A DNA stretch of 64,000 nt from positions 1,548,501 through 1,612,500 of the forward strand of contig NC_064040.1 of NCBI RefSeq assembly GCF_932526225.1, given 5' to 3'. Below, piece by piece: positions 36,640-48,235 of this stretch. The translations under genes were made by a program, and so were the position numbers. Positions within the stretch are counted from its first letter, which is position 1. Each line of letters starts with the position of its first letter. The stretch comes from Nematostella vectensis. Its lineage: Eukaryota; Cnidaria; Anthozoa; Actiniaria; Edwardsiidae. The notes beneath the pieces are model-generated. The model did no database searches, was not told where the DNA came from, and saw nothing but the letters and a program-made list of their open reading frames with translations.

Positions 36640-39600
36640 ACGCCTACTGTTTCTGTATCATGGTCTAGCGGATGCGAGTACAACTGCACCTGTTTTACAC
36701 ACACTTCATCGCTTCATTAAGCATTTGAATTCTTGCGCGGGATGTGATAGCTGGAGGCGAAGTCAAGTATCTCTTATCGCCAACCTGAAAAACCATGGAT
36801 TTCATATTTTTGGGGTTAAGCATTGAATGGATTGATAGCTAATTATTCACTTTAGTTATTCTTATAAGTAATTACTAGGCAATGGTTTGGTAACGGACAA
36901 CTGTCGAAGATCCTGTATTCAACCATAGATGCAGTTATTAGTTTAGTGCATTATTATTTTATGGACGTGTAAAATCACAATCTGTAAATCCAATAAAACC
37001 TCTCTCCGCGAACAATAGCCTTTTACCAACTGGGCGTTAGCTGATATCGAACCATCAGACAACAGGAAAAATAACATGTACTTTTAAAGTGAAATATCTT
37101 TAATGCAGCTTTAAAGCAGACATCTAGATGCCAACGCCACTAGTCCAGGAAATAGCTCACTAAGGTTTCCTGGACAAAATTGTATCCAAAAACTTCAGGT
37201 AAGTTAGTAGAACATTGAGATATGATTTAAAGTATATAGATGAGCCCGAAATATTGATCTAGCCTTACAGTACACGTGAAGTACTAAAATCGATTGATTT
37301 ATCTCGTCTTTGATTGGACACGCGCGTTTAATATGTTTTCATGCGCACGGAAGATTTTGTATCTCATTTATTCAAACCAAAACGTTTAGCATATCAAGGA
37401 TCAGCTTGGAAAACCTTATTTTCATATCAAAGAGGATACAATCTATAAAGGTGCGTCACAGAATTGTAGAATTCCGTGTTTGAAAGGGTTAAAAGTATGA
37501 AGGAAGAAGTGGAGCCCTTCCTTGGCTGCATTCTAATGAGCTTTGACCAGATATTTCACTTTTGAACTAGCATTTAACATAGCATTAGTATGGTTCATTC
37601 AGTTATTTATGGATAAGAAGTATTGAAATGCTAGACACTTTTTAAGTAAGAACAGCACTCCTTTCATGTGTAAACGTAAACTAAGGAATGGCAAGAGGAG
37701 CGTGGAGTGTTGGAATATTCCCTATAAGATTCCTAATGTGCAAAACACTTACATCGTCATCATTTGTATTGAACGAGCTTAAGGCAGTTGCTAGCTTTTA
37801 GACGGTAATGTAGCTGTATTTTCAATAAAGATAACAGGGCTAAAGGAAAATAAGGCTTAGAATCGATACTTTAGGTACTTAGGCACTTCGCTGTTGCCTT
37901 GCAAGGTCTGGTTGAGGGTTGGGCTCTAAGAAGTCCCATAATGAATATGGTAATTAAGATTGATGTTTTCTTCTTGTGTATTTCCATACCTTTAAAGCAT
38001 AATACTTATAATACGCTATCTCGCGAAAGCCTGGCAGGAAAAGCCAAAGCAGATCTCTAAAAAGTGTGGTTGCCAGAGGTTCTTGATGTAGCTGGTTTAT
38101 AACGAAAATGTCAATAACACAAGGCTTGGTGGGGATTTATCAAGTGTGGGAACGTAATAAGCAATTTATTTCATAACATTTTCTTGGCTCTAGCCCAAAA
38201 TCCTCTCCCCTCACTCTAAGTCTGTATAATAATAGTGAGTGCTGTACCTGCACAGGGAACCCGAGTCTTGTCATAAAGTACTGCCCTGTTATATTTTACA
38301 AGATACAAATCACCTAGTCTTTTGAAAGACTTTAAGGTTCGAATTGTATCAATGTAATTAGCAAAGTGTTAGCTCATTAAAAATAAAGCCTTTTTAGGCG
38401 GAAGGAATGGATTGATAAAATATGTTTGGTCTTGCTTGTATTAATTTCGTTTATAAAATTTTACCATGCTTTAACCTTTATAGATCGATTTTGATACCTC
38501 ATGACCATAGAAGCATCGTTTTTCTAAAATATTCAAGATGGCAGAGATGATAATGTGAACGTCTTCCCTGCGGGCTTAGTCCTTGATCGTTGTGCAAGAT
38601 AAGGATTCTTGCTTAAATGCCACACTAAAAGTAAAAAAGTAAAAGATTTTCGTGGCAAAAAGACAGTATATTAAACTTTGCCTATTGTAACACCTACCTA
38701 CATTAAAAAAAAGGGAATGCTCGCAACAATTTGTCAAGGGAAAAGATAAAGCGACAATGGTAATGCAATGGTGACATAGAACTTCCATAGGTAATGCAAA
38801 GCTTGCTAAGATAAATGAAATAAAAGTCTTTGTATAACACTTTTCTTCTTGGTGGCTAAAATTAATGTGTCGTTTTCAATTTCTTTTTGTGCGTCATGTT
38901 CCTTCCGTTACATTAAATATGATTTTTTGTCTTAAAACATTAGTGAACGCTTTTGCCTATTTTGATAACCATTTTTCCGTTAAATTTTATACAAAATGAT
39001 AATACGATAAGAACTGTTGTCGGTTGTTACATGGGTTCGGTTACAATGATCGTAGTGGCTGTCAAGACGATAGAGTAGAACGGCCTTCCCTTCTCAACAC
39101 TCGAGTGAGGTTTAGCGAATCACCTTGAGGGTTTTCACGGCCATCTATTAAAGAAGGCCACTCACTCCGCTATACTACACTTCGGCTCAATACCAAGTAA
39201 TCCATCCATTTTCATCGGCTAATTCAAGCGAGTTGCTGAGATATCAATCAAATATTGTTATCAAATATCAGAGTTCAATAGTGCATGGTTAGTTTAGGTA
39301 AACTGTTGCATTTTCAAATGTTATCAACAACAAAGGAGTGGTTGTTCGACATTCTTTAATGAAACGTTGTTCATACAAGCGGCTAATAGCAATGATCTAG
39401 CAGTAGGACCGAAAGTACTTTGGGAGTTTTCAGTGAAACTGGAGAAAGGGTAGGGGGTGTGAAAGGTGTCTATCATAACTGTTCTTCAGTCTCCTACATT
39501 TGGTTGCAATTATAATGACACATAATACTTTTCGATTTTTGACCTCCCATTTGCCCATAATCGTGGATACCTGGAATTTCTTAGCGCAACAAATTCCACC

Positions 39601-40790
39601 ACGGCATATTTCCCTTTGACTTGATCTCTGTGAGTGTGGTTTTTAGTGCTTCTCCCGTGATTTACTTGAAAATGAGACGGCGATCATACTCTCTGATTTA
39701 TTTCATAGCGAGCATTGAAGCACAATTGCGCAGTTAACTATCTGGGTGACTTCTTGGTTACCGAAATAGATGTTTCATCACAGTTTAAATTATTTTATTG
39801 AATTTTTTAAGAGCTCCTACCGTGGCATATATTGAGCACAACGGGATCTTTCCCGTTTTATTACCCAGGACTATGGACAAGAAATGAAAATACCTCGAGG
39901 ACACGACCAGAAACTTTATACAATCTTGAAAATTCGAAACAAAAAAACTATATTAGCATTTTTGATCCCATGTTCGTGAGAAACGTGTTTCTTTAGAAAC
40001 CCTCTCGTAGAAACGACAACCTTTATAAGGTAGGATAGAACTTTCAACAATTGATTAAAATTGGTTAGAAATAGAATAACCTCATAAGAAGAAAAAGAGG
40101 CAACAAAGCTTTTCTGTAAAACGTTTATTACATATAAGTATATTGTTCAATCAAAACGTCTGATGTCATCTGTACCATCCTTGATCATCGAGGCTTACCA
40201 TCGTTTTTGTCAGAAGTATATTCGTAAAAAGACAATTACGGTCACATTTTGCGGATATGCCATCGATCATTTTGATTACCTTGAAGGAACAATTAGAAGC
40301 AAAAACTTCCTCTACCACCCGTAGTCTTTAGTATTGTAGAAAAAATAACAAGAACTGAAGGTTGATGAAATCAAAAAGGAAATTGCGTTAAATTATCAAA
40401 AGGAAGAGATGACAACTGGTAATAAATATTCAGAGGAAGTGAACGGCAGGACATACAAGCGCCCATTTAATCAAGTTATCAAAACTATTAACCTTGTTGT
40501 TATTTTTTCTCTGCTACTCTAAAAACGTGATTTTGCTTCCAAAGAAGGTGTACACGATGGGGAATTTCTAGAGTTAAGCAGTTAGGTGCTGTTATAATGA
40601 ATGGGTACGTGCTATGGCAAAAGTTGCTTTTTGCTCATTACTTCGATCACATCCGCTTTTTCTGTTGACCAAACGAACGGAAGGTTTAGGGCTGTTTGAA
40701 TGCTACGCCAACCCAGAGTTTATTACTAACACTTTCCACTTCAAAGATCTAATTTAGACCTATCAATCTTACAATTATTAGAACAGACCA
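36640..40790. other. Intergenic, no feature recognised
   Basis: About 4 kb of AT-rich, apparently unique sequence between divergent peptide genes 5 and 6. I found no signal-peptide frame, repeat or element in it. It would contain any shared control region for these two genes. Confidence 0.35.
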
Positions 40791-40867
40791 ATATGCAATA
40801 AAAGCTGAACTCGAAGAGAGCCCAATTACTTTATCTGACAAAGTTCCAAGTGTTCATTTAACGACAA

Positions 40868-41002
40868 ATGGCTAGAGTCCGGTGCTTGGTGTCTTTGACT
40901 GTTCTGGTAGTCTTGTTGTGCTTTATTCAACAAGCGCGGGGATTTGTTGGGGGCATCACCGTCCCACAGCATGGGAAGCGTAGCAAAGAAACGTTACCAA
41001 AG
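40868..41002 (+). CDS. Secreted peptide precursor 6, exon 1 (predicted FVGGITVPQH-amide)
   Basis: Exon 1 is 45 codons ending in phase 0 at CCAAAG|GTAGGA; its unspliced frame stops after 58 codons. Residues 1-25 are a signal peptide (core LVSLTVLVVLLCFI, cleavage after ARG), then FVGGITVPQH (26-35), Gly36-Lys37-Arg38 and SKETLPK. The predicted product is FVGGITVPQH-amide. A weak CAATAAAAG about 70 nt upstream may act as the TATA element. The intron to 41426 is only 423 nt, the shortest of the six, which makes the exon pairing here the most secure. Confidence 0.75.
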
Positions 41003-41425
41003 GTAGGATGTCACTATTGTGTTATACCGCTCTGCCAAAGGTAAAAGCTTAAGGGGGAAGGATGTACCTCACCTAATAAGGTTCTGTCACACGTTTTTTG
41101 AGCTGTAACTTGTTTCACACAAAAGGGCAAAGTTTTCGCTGCGAATTGAATAATTTTATTGCGGCAGTTAGCTACCGACAAAAGTGAGAGTCAGTGTAAT
41201 GCTTCACCTCGTTATTTAGTGGTATGGACTGGAGAGATAAGATGAGGAATATCAGGAAATAGAAATAAAAGGGTGTTTTGTCAAAGTTTTACCCCCTTGT
41301 AGCTCAAGAGCATGCGGCTCGGTGCGATTAGAATATCCTACTCTTTGTCATTGGTGATGATGATGAATTATCTCCTCCTACAACCAGCGAATAAAAGGCT
41401 AAACCTTTCTCATTTGCATTTTCAG

Positions 41426-41536
41426 AGGGCCATCTTGAACTACTGCTTAACAGTGGGGGCCTGGTGCCAAGTAAATCCTGACGCCCGTGAATGTCGTCAC
41501 TTGGAAGAGACAATAGTCTCTACAAATAGACAATAG
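41426..41536 (+). CDS. Secreted peptide precursor 6, exon 2 (Cys-x6-Cys-x8-Cys tail)
   Basis: Thirty-six codons plus TAG in phase 0 after acceptor CATTTGCATTTTCAG. It encodes RAILNYCLTVGAWC, then QVNPDARECRHLEE and a short Thr/Ser/Asn tail. Cys residues fall at exon positions 7, 14 and 23. The odd number suggests either an intermolecular disulfide or one free Cys. Exon 1 ends in Lys and exon 2 begins with Arg, so a Lys-Arg cleavage site is assembled across the junction and would release AILNYC.... Precursor length is 81 residues. Confidence 0.7.
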   Translation, partial: RAILNYCLTVGAWCQVNPDARECRHLEETIVSTNRQ

Positions 41537-42551
41537 TCTCTACAAATTTTCCGCACCTTCTTTGGGATGATATTATTATATATTGCAGACTTATAATATA
41601 TGTAATAGTATACAGCTTTGGGCAAATCATTTTCGATAATATAAAATTAAATCATTAATGAGAGTGCGAGGTCTCTTCGATGAGGTGAAAATCCCCCGTT
41701 GTTTGTAGGGGATATACAGGCGCGAACCCAGGATATGCTGAGAGGGGAAGGGGGTGATCAGTCATAGGTATCATAATATATTTTTGTATTATGAAAAAAA
41801 AGACATTTTTGAAGGTAAATCAATAAGAATCAAGGCAATGTTTGGCTCCAAAGACTGTGCGGTCGCCCTATGCACCCCACCCCCCTAGGTACGCACCCCA
41901 CCCCCCCCCCCCCCCCTAGGTACGCTTCTTGGGTAGTTTCTTGGTGTTACGGGGCACCAGCACCAAAAACACAATGGAACAAAATCCAAAAACAAAGACC
42001 TTAGAACGAGACAATAAAATAGAGTACAAAGGCCTTGAGCACGAAAAACAAAGCTCCCCGTAACACCAAGGAATAGCCGCTTATTGCGTCGATTTCTTTT
42101 GGAATCACACATAGGGATTTTAACACTAATACTATAACTACAAAATCGTAGGAAAAAAACACCGGACTGCCTCTATCTGCTGGTGTGCGTTGGACCTTGT
42201 GGTCTGCGTCAACAGTTTATTAATCAATAAAGAAAAAGTCGACAACAACGCAGATTTATGTTTTTTAAAACGATATTTCGACAGGCCAATACCTGCCTTC
42301 TTAGGTTGACTTTTTTCTTTTAAAGGTTTAACTAAACTATGTGTACATAGCTAGACTACAGTTCCCGAAATTTGGAATTTGGATAAACTCGCACACAGTC
42401 GCGCTGAAATGATTGATTTTCGCATTAAAATTCACAAGTTCCTTCTGCTTGCAGACCTGTTGCATACCTATCTAAAATGCGACAGGCGACTTCCCCTTAG
42501 AAACCACCACTTCAATAGACACGTGCAAATCGCCTATCGCAGCTATTCAAC

Positions 42552-42690
42552 CAGGGCCGTACCAGGGGGTGTGGCACTGGGGGCATGTCCCCCCCTAATA
42601 TTAAAAAAAGTTAAAGGAAATGACCCGAAGGGGTCTGGCTGCCCCGCTTACTATTTTCTTTGTTTCTGTACCGTGCCCCCTCCCACCCTT
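42552..42690. mobile_element. Repeat copy starting CAGGGCCGTACCAGG
   Basis: Shares GGCACTGGGGGCA and AAGGAAATGACC with the copies at 28622 and, reversed, 44378-44541. Confidence 0.6.
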
Positions 42691-42820
42691 CCCCCCAAAA
42701 ATATATATTTCGATAGCTCTGTCAACAGAGGGTGTGGCAAAACAAGCGAACTTGCGGTGATCAATTACATGTTCTCAATCATCCCAATAGAAATTGAGAT
42801 GCATATCTCAAAAAACAACT

Positions 42821-42938
42821 AGGGCCCCCGAATGGTCCCCCGAAATTTCAATGTGTTCGCATGCTCGCATGCTCCGCCGGGGTCCTACGGGGCGCTCGCA
42901 AGCTAGCAAGTGCTTACCAAAGACCATTCGGGGTCCCT
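42821..42938. mobile_element. 118-bp MITE with AGGG...CCCT ends
   Basis: Ends AGGGCCCCCGAATGGTC and GACCATTCGGGGTCCCT match at 15 of 17 positions. AACAACT borders it on both sides as a likely target duplication. Confidence 0.75.
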
Positions 42939-43645
42939 AACAACTGAGAAAAGCAACGGAAAGTGCACAATGGCCTTTCGATTGATGATCGGTGCTCTAC
43001 CCAGGACTACTTGCGCGGGATCTTACTGAACGCCATGCCTCGGGATGTTTTCTGGAACTTTCCATAATGAATTAGAACAATCAATTAGAATCCCCGCAAC
43101 ATCAGCACGCATGCATTAAGATGTAAAAGACCCAATTAGGTTAATTAGACAGGTTCTGTGGCGCTAACTAGTAAACATGGACGTGAGCTTGCTGACAAGA
43201 AGTGAGATGTAAAAGGAAAAGCCCGCTTAACACCATGTGGGATTTGTTGTGGGAGTGGAGCCTGATGACGATCACCCTTATGGCGGTTGTCCGCCACGAT
43301 GATGTCACAGGTATTATTTGCACATGCGCGCGCGTCAAAACCATGAAAGCGATTCTTGCTATCTATTTTTCTAAAAACTAAACACATTGACCCCTCAACC
43401 GGCCTGTATCGGCTTTGGGAAGTACCCACAACCCAAACAACAAGATGAAGATACTCAGGCATCAGTCTAAGGGATAAATGGTCTTGAAGATATGCATCCA
43501 ACCAAGGTGTTGGCAACTACTCTTAAGCCAAATAGTAGCACAGGTTCTTTGAAAAATTTCAAATCGAACAAGGAAAGAAAAGCAGAATCACCCCTCTCAA
43601 TAAAACGATCAAAATACCACACAAGGGAGAGACACAAATAGATAC

Positions 43646-43750
43646 CTTTATTCTGATCTTCCAGGTTCATTTCCATGGCCTCAAAACACAATGTCCACTC
43701 CTTGAAGGCTTGTAAAACCACGAAGATGCCTTTACGAATTGAAAAGCATT
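43646..43750 (-). CDS. Possible isolated coding exon (phase 1-1)
   Basis: On the minus strand an acceptor (TGGATCTCCTAG) and a donor (AAAG|GTATCT) bound 105 nt open in a single frame. The peptide includes KGIFVVLQAFKEWTLCFEAM and MNLEDQNK, which looks like real protein rather than random translation. The flanking open frame extends further both ways (43467-43853). I do not recognise the family and found no partner exon. Confidence 0.2.
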
Positions 43751-44377
43751 CTAGGAGATCCAGGGAAAAATTCACGAGGGGAGGGCCAGTCAACACTCCT
43801 CTCCCCAAAGTCAGATGGTTTTTTATAAGTCTTTTCACCCCGAAGCCAAACAAATCAATTCCAGGTCATACAGACCCAGAATAGCAGTGTAAACAATTTA
43901 AGAAAGCATTTAGGAGAGCTTTGGGTGCTGGCTTCAGCACAACGACGAGGGATTAAAAGTGGGGACCGCAAAGCACAGTTGGGAAGCATGGATACCACTG
44001 ACTAGGTGCAGCTGTGTTTGACTTTGACGGGCTGTATAAAACTCAGAATAGGGGGAAAAGTATCTGTTTTCAGTCTGTTTTTCGTAAATTTAGCTAAAAA
44101 ATAGCCAGGAATCAATGGGTTAATCGACGTGATCAACTCTAACTTTATTTTTTAAAGCGCATGTTTATTTGTGATTTGATCAAGAGGCCTGTTCCCTGGA
44201 AATGGAAGATGTCAAGATCTCTGTATTTTAAACCGTTTTAAAATTGTTGATTATACGTTTGGGTGAACGTTGCAAACTCTCTATTATTCGCTTTTAAGCT
44301 TCGCTAATTAAAAAAAACATTTTATAGCATACCTTTAAAATTGAAATATTAAAGCATAGCCGTATAACAGGCCCCGA

Positions 44378-44541
44378 AATATTGGGGGAGGGCACGATAC
44401 AGAAACATTTTATTTAACATTTTATCTTAAAAGAAAACAAAGGGGGGCACAGCCACGCCCCTACTATGATTAATTCCTTATAATTTTTGAAAATATTAGG
44501 GGGGCACGTGCCTACAGTGACCCACCCCTGCTACGACCCTG
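44378..44541. mobile_element. Reverse copy of the CAGGG(C/T)CGTAGCAGG family
   Basis: Ends CTGCTACGACCCTG and contains GGGGGGCACGTGCC and GGGGCACAGCCACGCCCC. Confidence 0.6.
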
Positions 44542-46029
44542 TTTAGGGTGTAGCTTCGTAAGCTAAACTTGAGTAAAATAAGGTTTTGAGTAAATAGAAA
44601 AAGGTTTCGACTTCGTACTCATGAAATTTGATGAGATTTATACAGTATGAGTTATTTTGAATTGGGATTTTTAAGGGTTAGGTCTTTGCTGCTGCAGGTA
44701 TCTCTACATCCTCTTGCAGTCCATATTCAAAGTAAATTTTTCACTGCGGTCATATCTTGGTCCCAAAAGGGGGGAGGAAGAGGAGCTTAGATCCTAATGT
44801 ATAAATCTTATATAAACCTTTTCCTACCCCGTAAGTAAATTTGTATCTTCTTAATGCTGTCACACGTGTTTAACTTCTATCACGTTTTACAGGCTTTCTT
44901 ATGCTGTACTTCCACAACCGGTACTTTCACCTCTCCACCGCCATAGCGAGAACCATACTGTAAAACATGGTGCTTCACTGCGTGCCGATCATGATACCAA
45001 TAAGGATGTGAGTACAAAGACTTAAAGACTTGAGAATATTAGTAAAAACACAGCAAGCTCTTCCACGCTCTCAAAATGACAAAGATTGTCTAAATAATTT
45101 CAGAATAAAAAAATGTATTATTTCAAGTTGATATAAAAATGACTTTTTGGGTGGCAAACCAGCGAACACTTTGAATTTTAGCGGCAAAAACAACCATAAA
45201 AATTACCATATCCTGCGCTTAGGAGTCAGGTGAAAACGCTCCTTGTCAGAAAGGGCTTATTTTCATTGAGAGATTTTTTTTATATTCATGTCATTTTCAT
45301 ATTCATGTCATAAAAAAGTTCTGCATATTCTCTACCTAATAATTTGAAGCCAGATAAATGATTGTTTTTTTTAGTTTGGCTCGGTGTTACCCAATTAGCC
45401 GTTTAGACTTGGACAAAGAACCTTATGAATCCCTTTTACGTGTCTACTACGACCCTTATGTTGACCGAAGCGACTTGAGCAACCCCGCCAGCGACGCTTA
45501 CGATTCCAGCGACGTTGAGTGCGTAGTGTTTGACCCCGACAACAACAGCGATAGCAGTACGTTATCCGTGTTTCTTGAGCGATACATGAGTGACAATTGG
45601 GAAGGGCCTGAACCTTATAAGGAGCATCACGTGATCAAGGGAAAGAAATGGGTGGTGACGTCAGACGAGGGTTGTTCTGAGGATTGTTATGAAGATGACG
45701 TATCGTCTGCCAACAAGCTCGGATACGCAAGCGAGACGGACCAGCTCGAGGGGTTATGCTGATATTGCAAAGGGAGTACAGCCATCATCTCTGGTATCAA
45801 GTACTGTGAATTCAGAGATACGCGAAGGGGTAGCGAGACAAAAACCGGATTTCGCAAATCCAAACTCTAGCGTGATCCACCATGACGACGAGAAACACGA
45901 GACCATGACCACTGCTGCCAAATCACGTGGTAGTACTTCCCCAGCCACAGAGGATGTTTTGAGCGTAGGTCTGATAGCGCAGTTCGTGTCCAAGAAGCCT
46001 GATAACAGTGCTGCAGACACTCGACGTCG

Positions 46030-46635
46030 CACAAGGAACAAGGTCATGTCGTCAGACACGCCAAGGAGCAAGGTCTTGTCGTCAGACACGTCAAGGAGCA
46101 AGGTCTTGTCGTCAGACACGCCAAGGAGCAAGGTCTTGTCGTCAGACACGTCAAGGAGCAAGGTCTTGTCGTCAGACACGCCAAGGAACAAGGTCATGTC
46201 GTCAGACACGTCAAGGAACAAGGTCATGTCGTCAGACACGCCAAGGAGCAAGGTCTTGTCGTCAGACACGTCAAGGAGCAAGGTCTTGTCGTCAGACACG
46301 CCAAGGAGCAAGGTCTTGTCGTCAGAAACGCCAAGGAGCAAGGACTTGTCGTCAGACACGTCAAGGAACAATATCTTGACGTCAGACACGCCAAGGAACT
46401 AGGTCTTGTCGTCAGACACGCCAAGGAACAAGGTCTTGTCGTCAGACACGCCAAGGAGCAAGGTCTTGTCGTCAGACACGCCAAGGAGCAAGGTCTTGTC
46501 GTCAGACACGCCAAGGAACAAGGTCTTGTCGTCAGACACGCCAAGGAACAAGGTCTTGTCGTCAGACACGCCAAGGAACAGGGTCTTGTTGTCAGACACG
46601 CCAAGGAACAAGGTCTTGTCGTCAGACACCCTCCT
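46030..46635 (+). repeat. 30-bp coding minisatellite (SSDTPRSKVL)
   Basis: About 20 units of GTCGTCAGACACGCCAAGGA plus GCAAGGTCTT. Frame is kept throughout; units alternate TPR/TSR and SK/NK, and one unit carries the TAG at 46400-46402. Confidence 0.95.
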
Positions 46636-46812
46636 CTCCGTCTGTGATGAGTCTCGAGAGAGAATCAAAGCCATTGATGATGTCAAGCAATTTCAGAAAC
46701 TCTCAGGTGAGCCAATTAGTAACGCTACTTTCGGAAAATGTAGAAAATCGTAAATCAAGATCATACTTTTCACTTTTTCACTTTAATAAATTGCGCAACC
46801 TATTGTACAATA

Positions 46813-46844
46813 TGTCAGTGCGCAGTGACACCTGCGCACTGACA
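46813..46844. other. Perfect 13-bp stem hairpin
   Basis: TGTCAGTGCGCAG and CTGCGCACTGACA around a 6-nt loop TGACAC, in the intron of the repeat-protein gene. Confidence 0.8.
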
Positions 46845-47155
46845 CCATCTACACGATGCCTAAAACAAGTCGGCATTCACATGTTTTATTATTGTATGAT
46901 ACCATGAACCTGTCTCCTCTTTCGAGAGAGAATGAGAGCACTTGATAATGTCACACAGTTCAAGAATCATTCAAGCAAGTAGAAGTTGAATAACCGTTTA
47001 ATGTAACAACTGCCGCTAAATGTAATACTAACGCTTAATGTAGGAACAAATCAACACTTTATGTAATAAAACAGTTACACAGAAAAATTCAACGCTTTAA
47101 CGCTTAATGTAAGAACACTCGACGCTTAATGTATTAACCAATAATTTAACTAAGG

Positions 47156-47317
47156 ACGAAAATACTCATATCTCAGGATTGAAACATCGTCTGACAACCA
47201 CACTTGGAAAATGTCATGTAGGTGTCAAGGGGGTGCATAAATAGTCATTTGAGAAGTGGCGTCATCGAAGTGTGGTTGCCCGACGATGTTTCTATCCCGA
47301 GATATGAGTATTTTCGT
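47156..47317. mobile_element. Foldback MITE with ~48-bp arms
   Basis: The left arm starts ACGAAAATACTCATATCTC and the right arm ends GAGATATGAGTATTTTCGT; the arms continue through AAACATCGTC and CAACCACACT. It lies in the intron of the repeat-protein gene. Confidence 0.85.
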
Positions 47318-47842
47318 TTCAATAACGTCATCGATCTGAATAGGGTTGAGCGGTGATACAGAAGTCATAAAATCTCCATAGACCATAAAAAAAGGATGAA
47401 AGATATTTGACTGTTGTATCGATTGTCATGTGACACAAATCTTAAGTATCTTTAGGATTGCAAATTGCAAACACGTTTACTAAATAATTGTATCAGCGTC
47501 TCTAAATCGTCTCTTCTAGGAGTCGTGGAAGCAGCCGAAAATACAAAGTTAGTCCAGTATGTGTGCGACATTATCAACTCTTGCCAGGAAGTCGCAAAGG
47601 AACACAAGGGAACAGAGCCTACTTTAATTCCCGTGGAGGGAGAGAGGATGGACTTTCGCATGCCTATCAAGTCGATAGTAATGGTGGGCTGTTAGGTGAC
47701 CTGTTTGAAGACTTCTACTTAAGACATTTGTTCGCTGAACCTAAAATAACACAGTGCAAGGCCCAGCAGCCGACTACCGCCGATAGCCTTCTAGATGACA
47801 TTTATGCATGTGTAAAGATGCTTTTCCAAGGTACAATCAATC

Positions 47843-48235
47843 ATGCACATGAAGACCTCGTGGAACCAGCTCTACCTGCACGTGATCTAAAAATGTCAGC
47901 AAAGGAAATTAGCAATAATGGTAACGTACATGCACATGAAGACCTCGTGGAGCCAGCTCTACCTGCACGTGATCTAAAAATGTCAGCAAAGGAAATTAGC
48001 AATAATGGTGACGTACATGCACATGAAGACCTCGTGGAGCCAGCTCTACCTGCACGTGATCTAAAAATGTCAGCAAAGGAAATTAGCAATAATGGTGACG
48101 TACATGCACATGAAGACCTCGTGGAGCCAGTTCTACCTGCACGTGATCTAAAAATGTCAGCAAAGGAAATTAGCAATAATGGTAACGTACATGCACATGA
48201 AGACCTCGTGGAGCCAGCTCTACCTGCACGTGACC
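47843..48235 (+). repeat. 87-bp coding repeat, 4.5 copies
   Basis: Units encode HAHEDLVEPALPARDLKMSA then KEISNNGNV (29 residues). Near-identical copies with only a few substitutions (GDV/GNV, PAL/PVL) indicate recent expansion. Confidence 0.95.

Larger units (their letters stand above)
41600..44880. other. Intergenic region with MITE fragments and one possible minus-strand exon
   Basis: Contains a C-run at 41890-41920, repeat copies at 42552-42690 and 44378-44541, a TIR element at 42821-42938 and a possible exon at 43646-43750 (minus). Confidence 0.4.

Noticed and set aside
43145-43853. Two overlapping minus-strand frames of 123 and 128 codons
   Set aside because: No domain, start or splice support as whole genes; only the internal candidate exon is kept at low confidence.
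44893-45007. Possible 5' exon of the repeat-protein gene
   Set aside because: Good splice sites and one open frame, but its 3' phase does not match the exon at 45375, so it is only mentioned.
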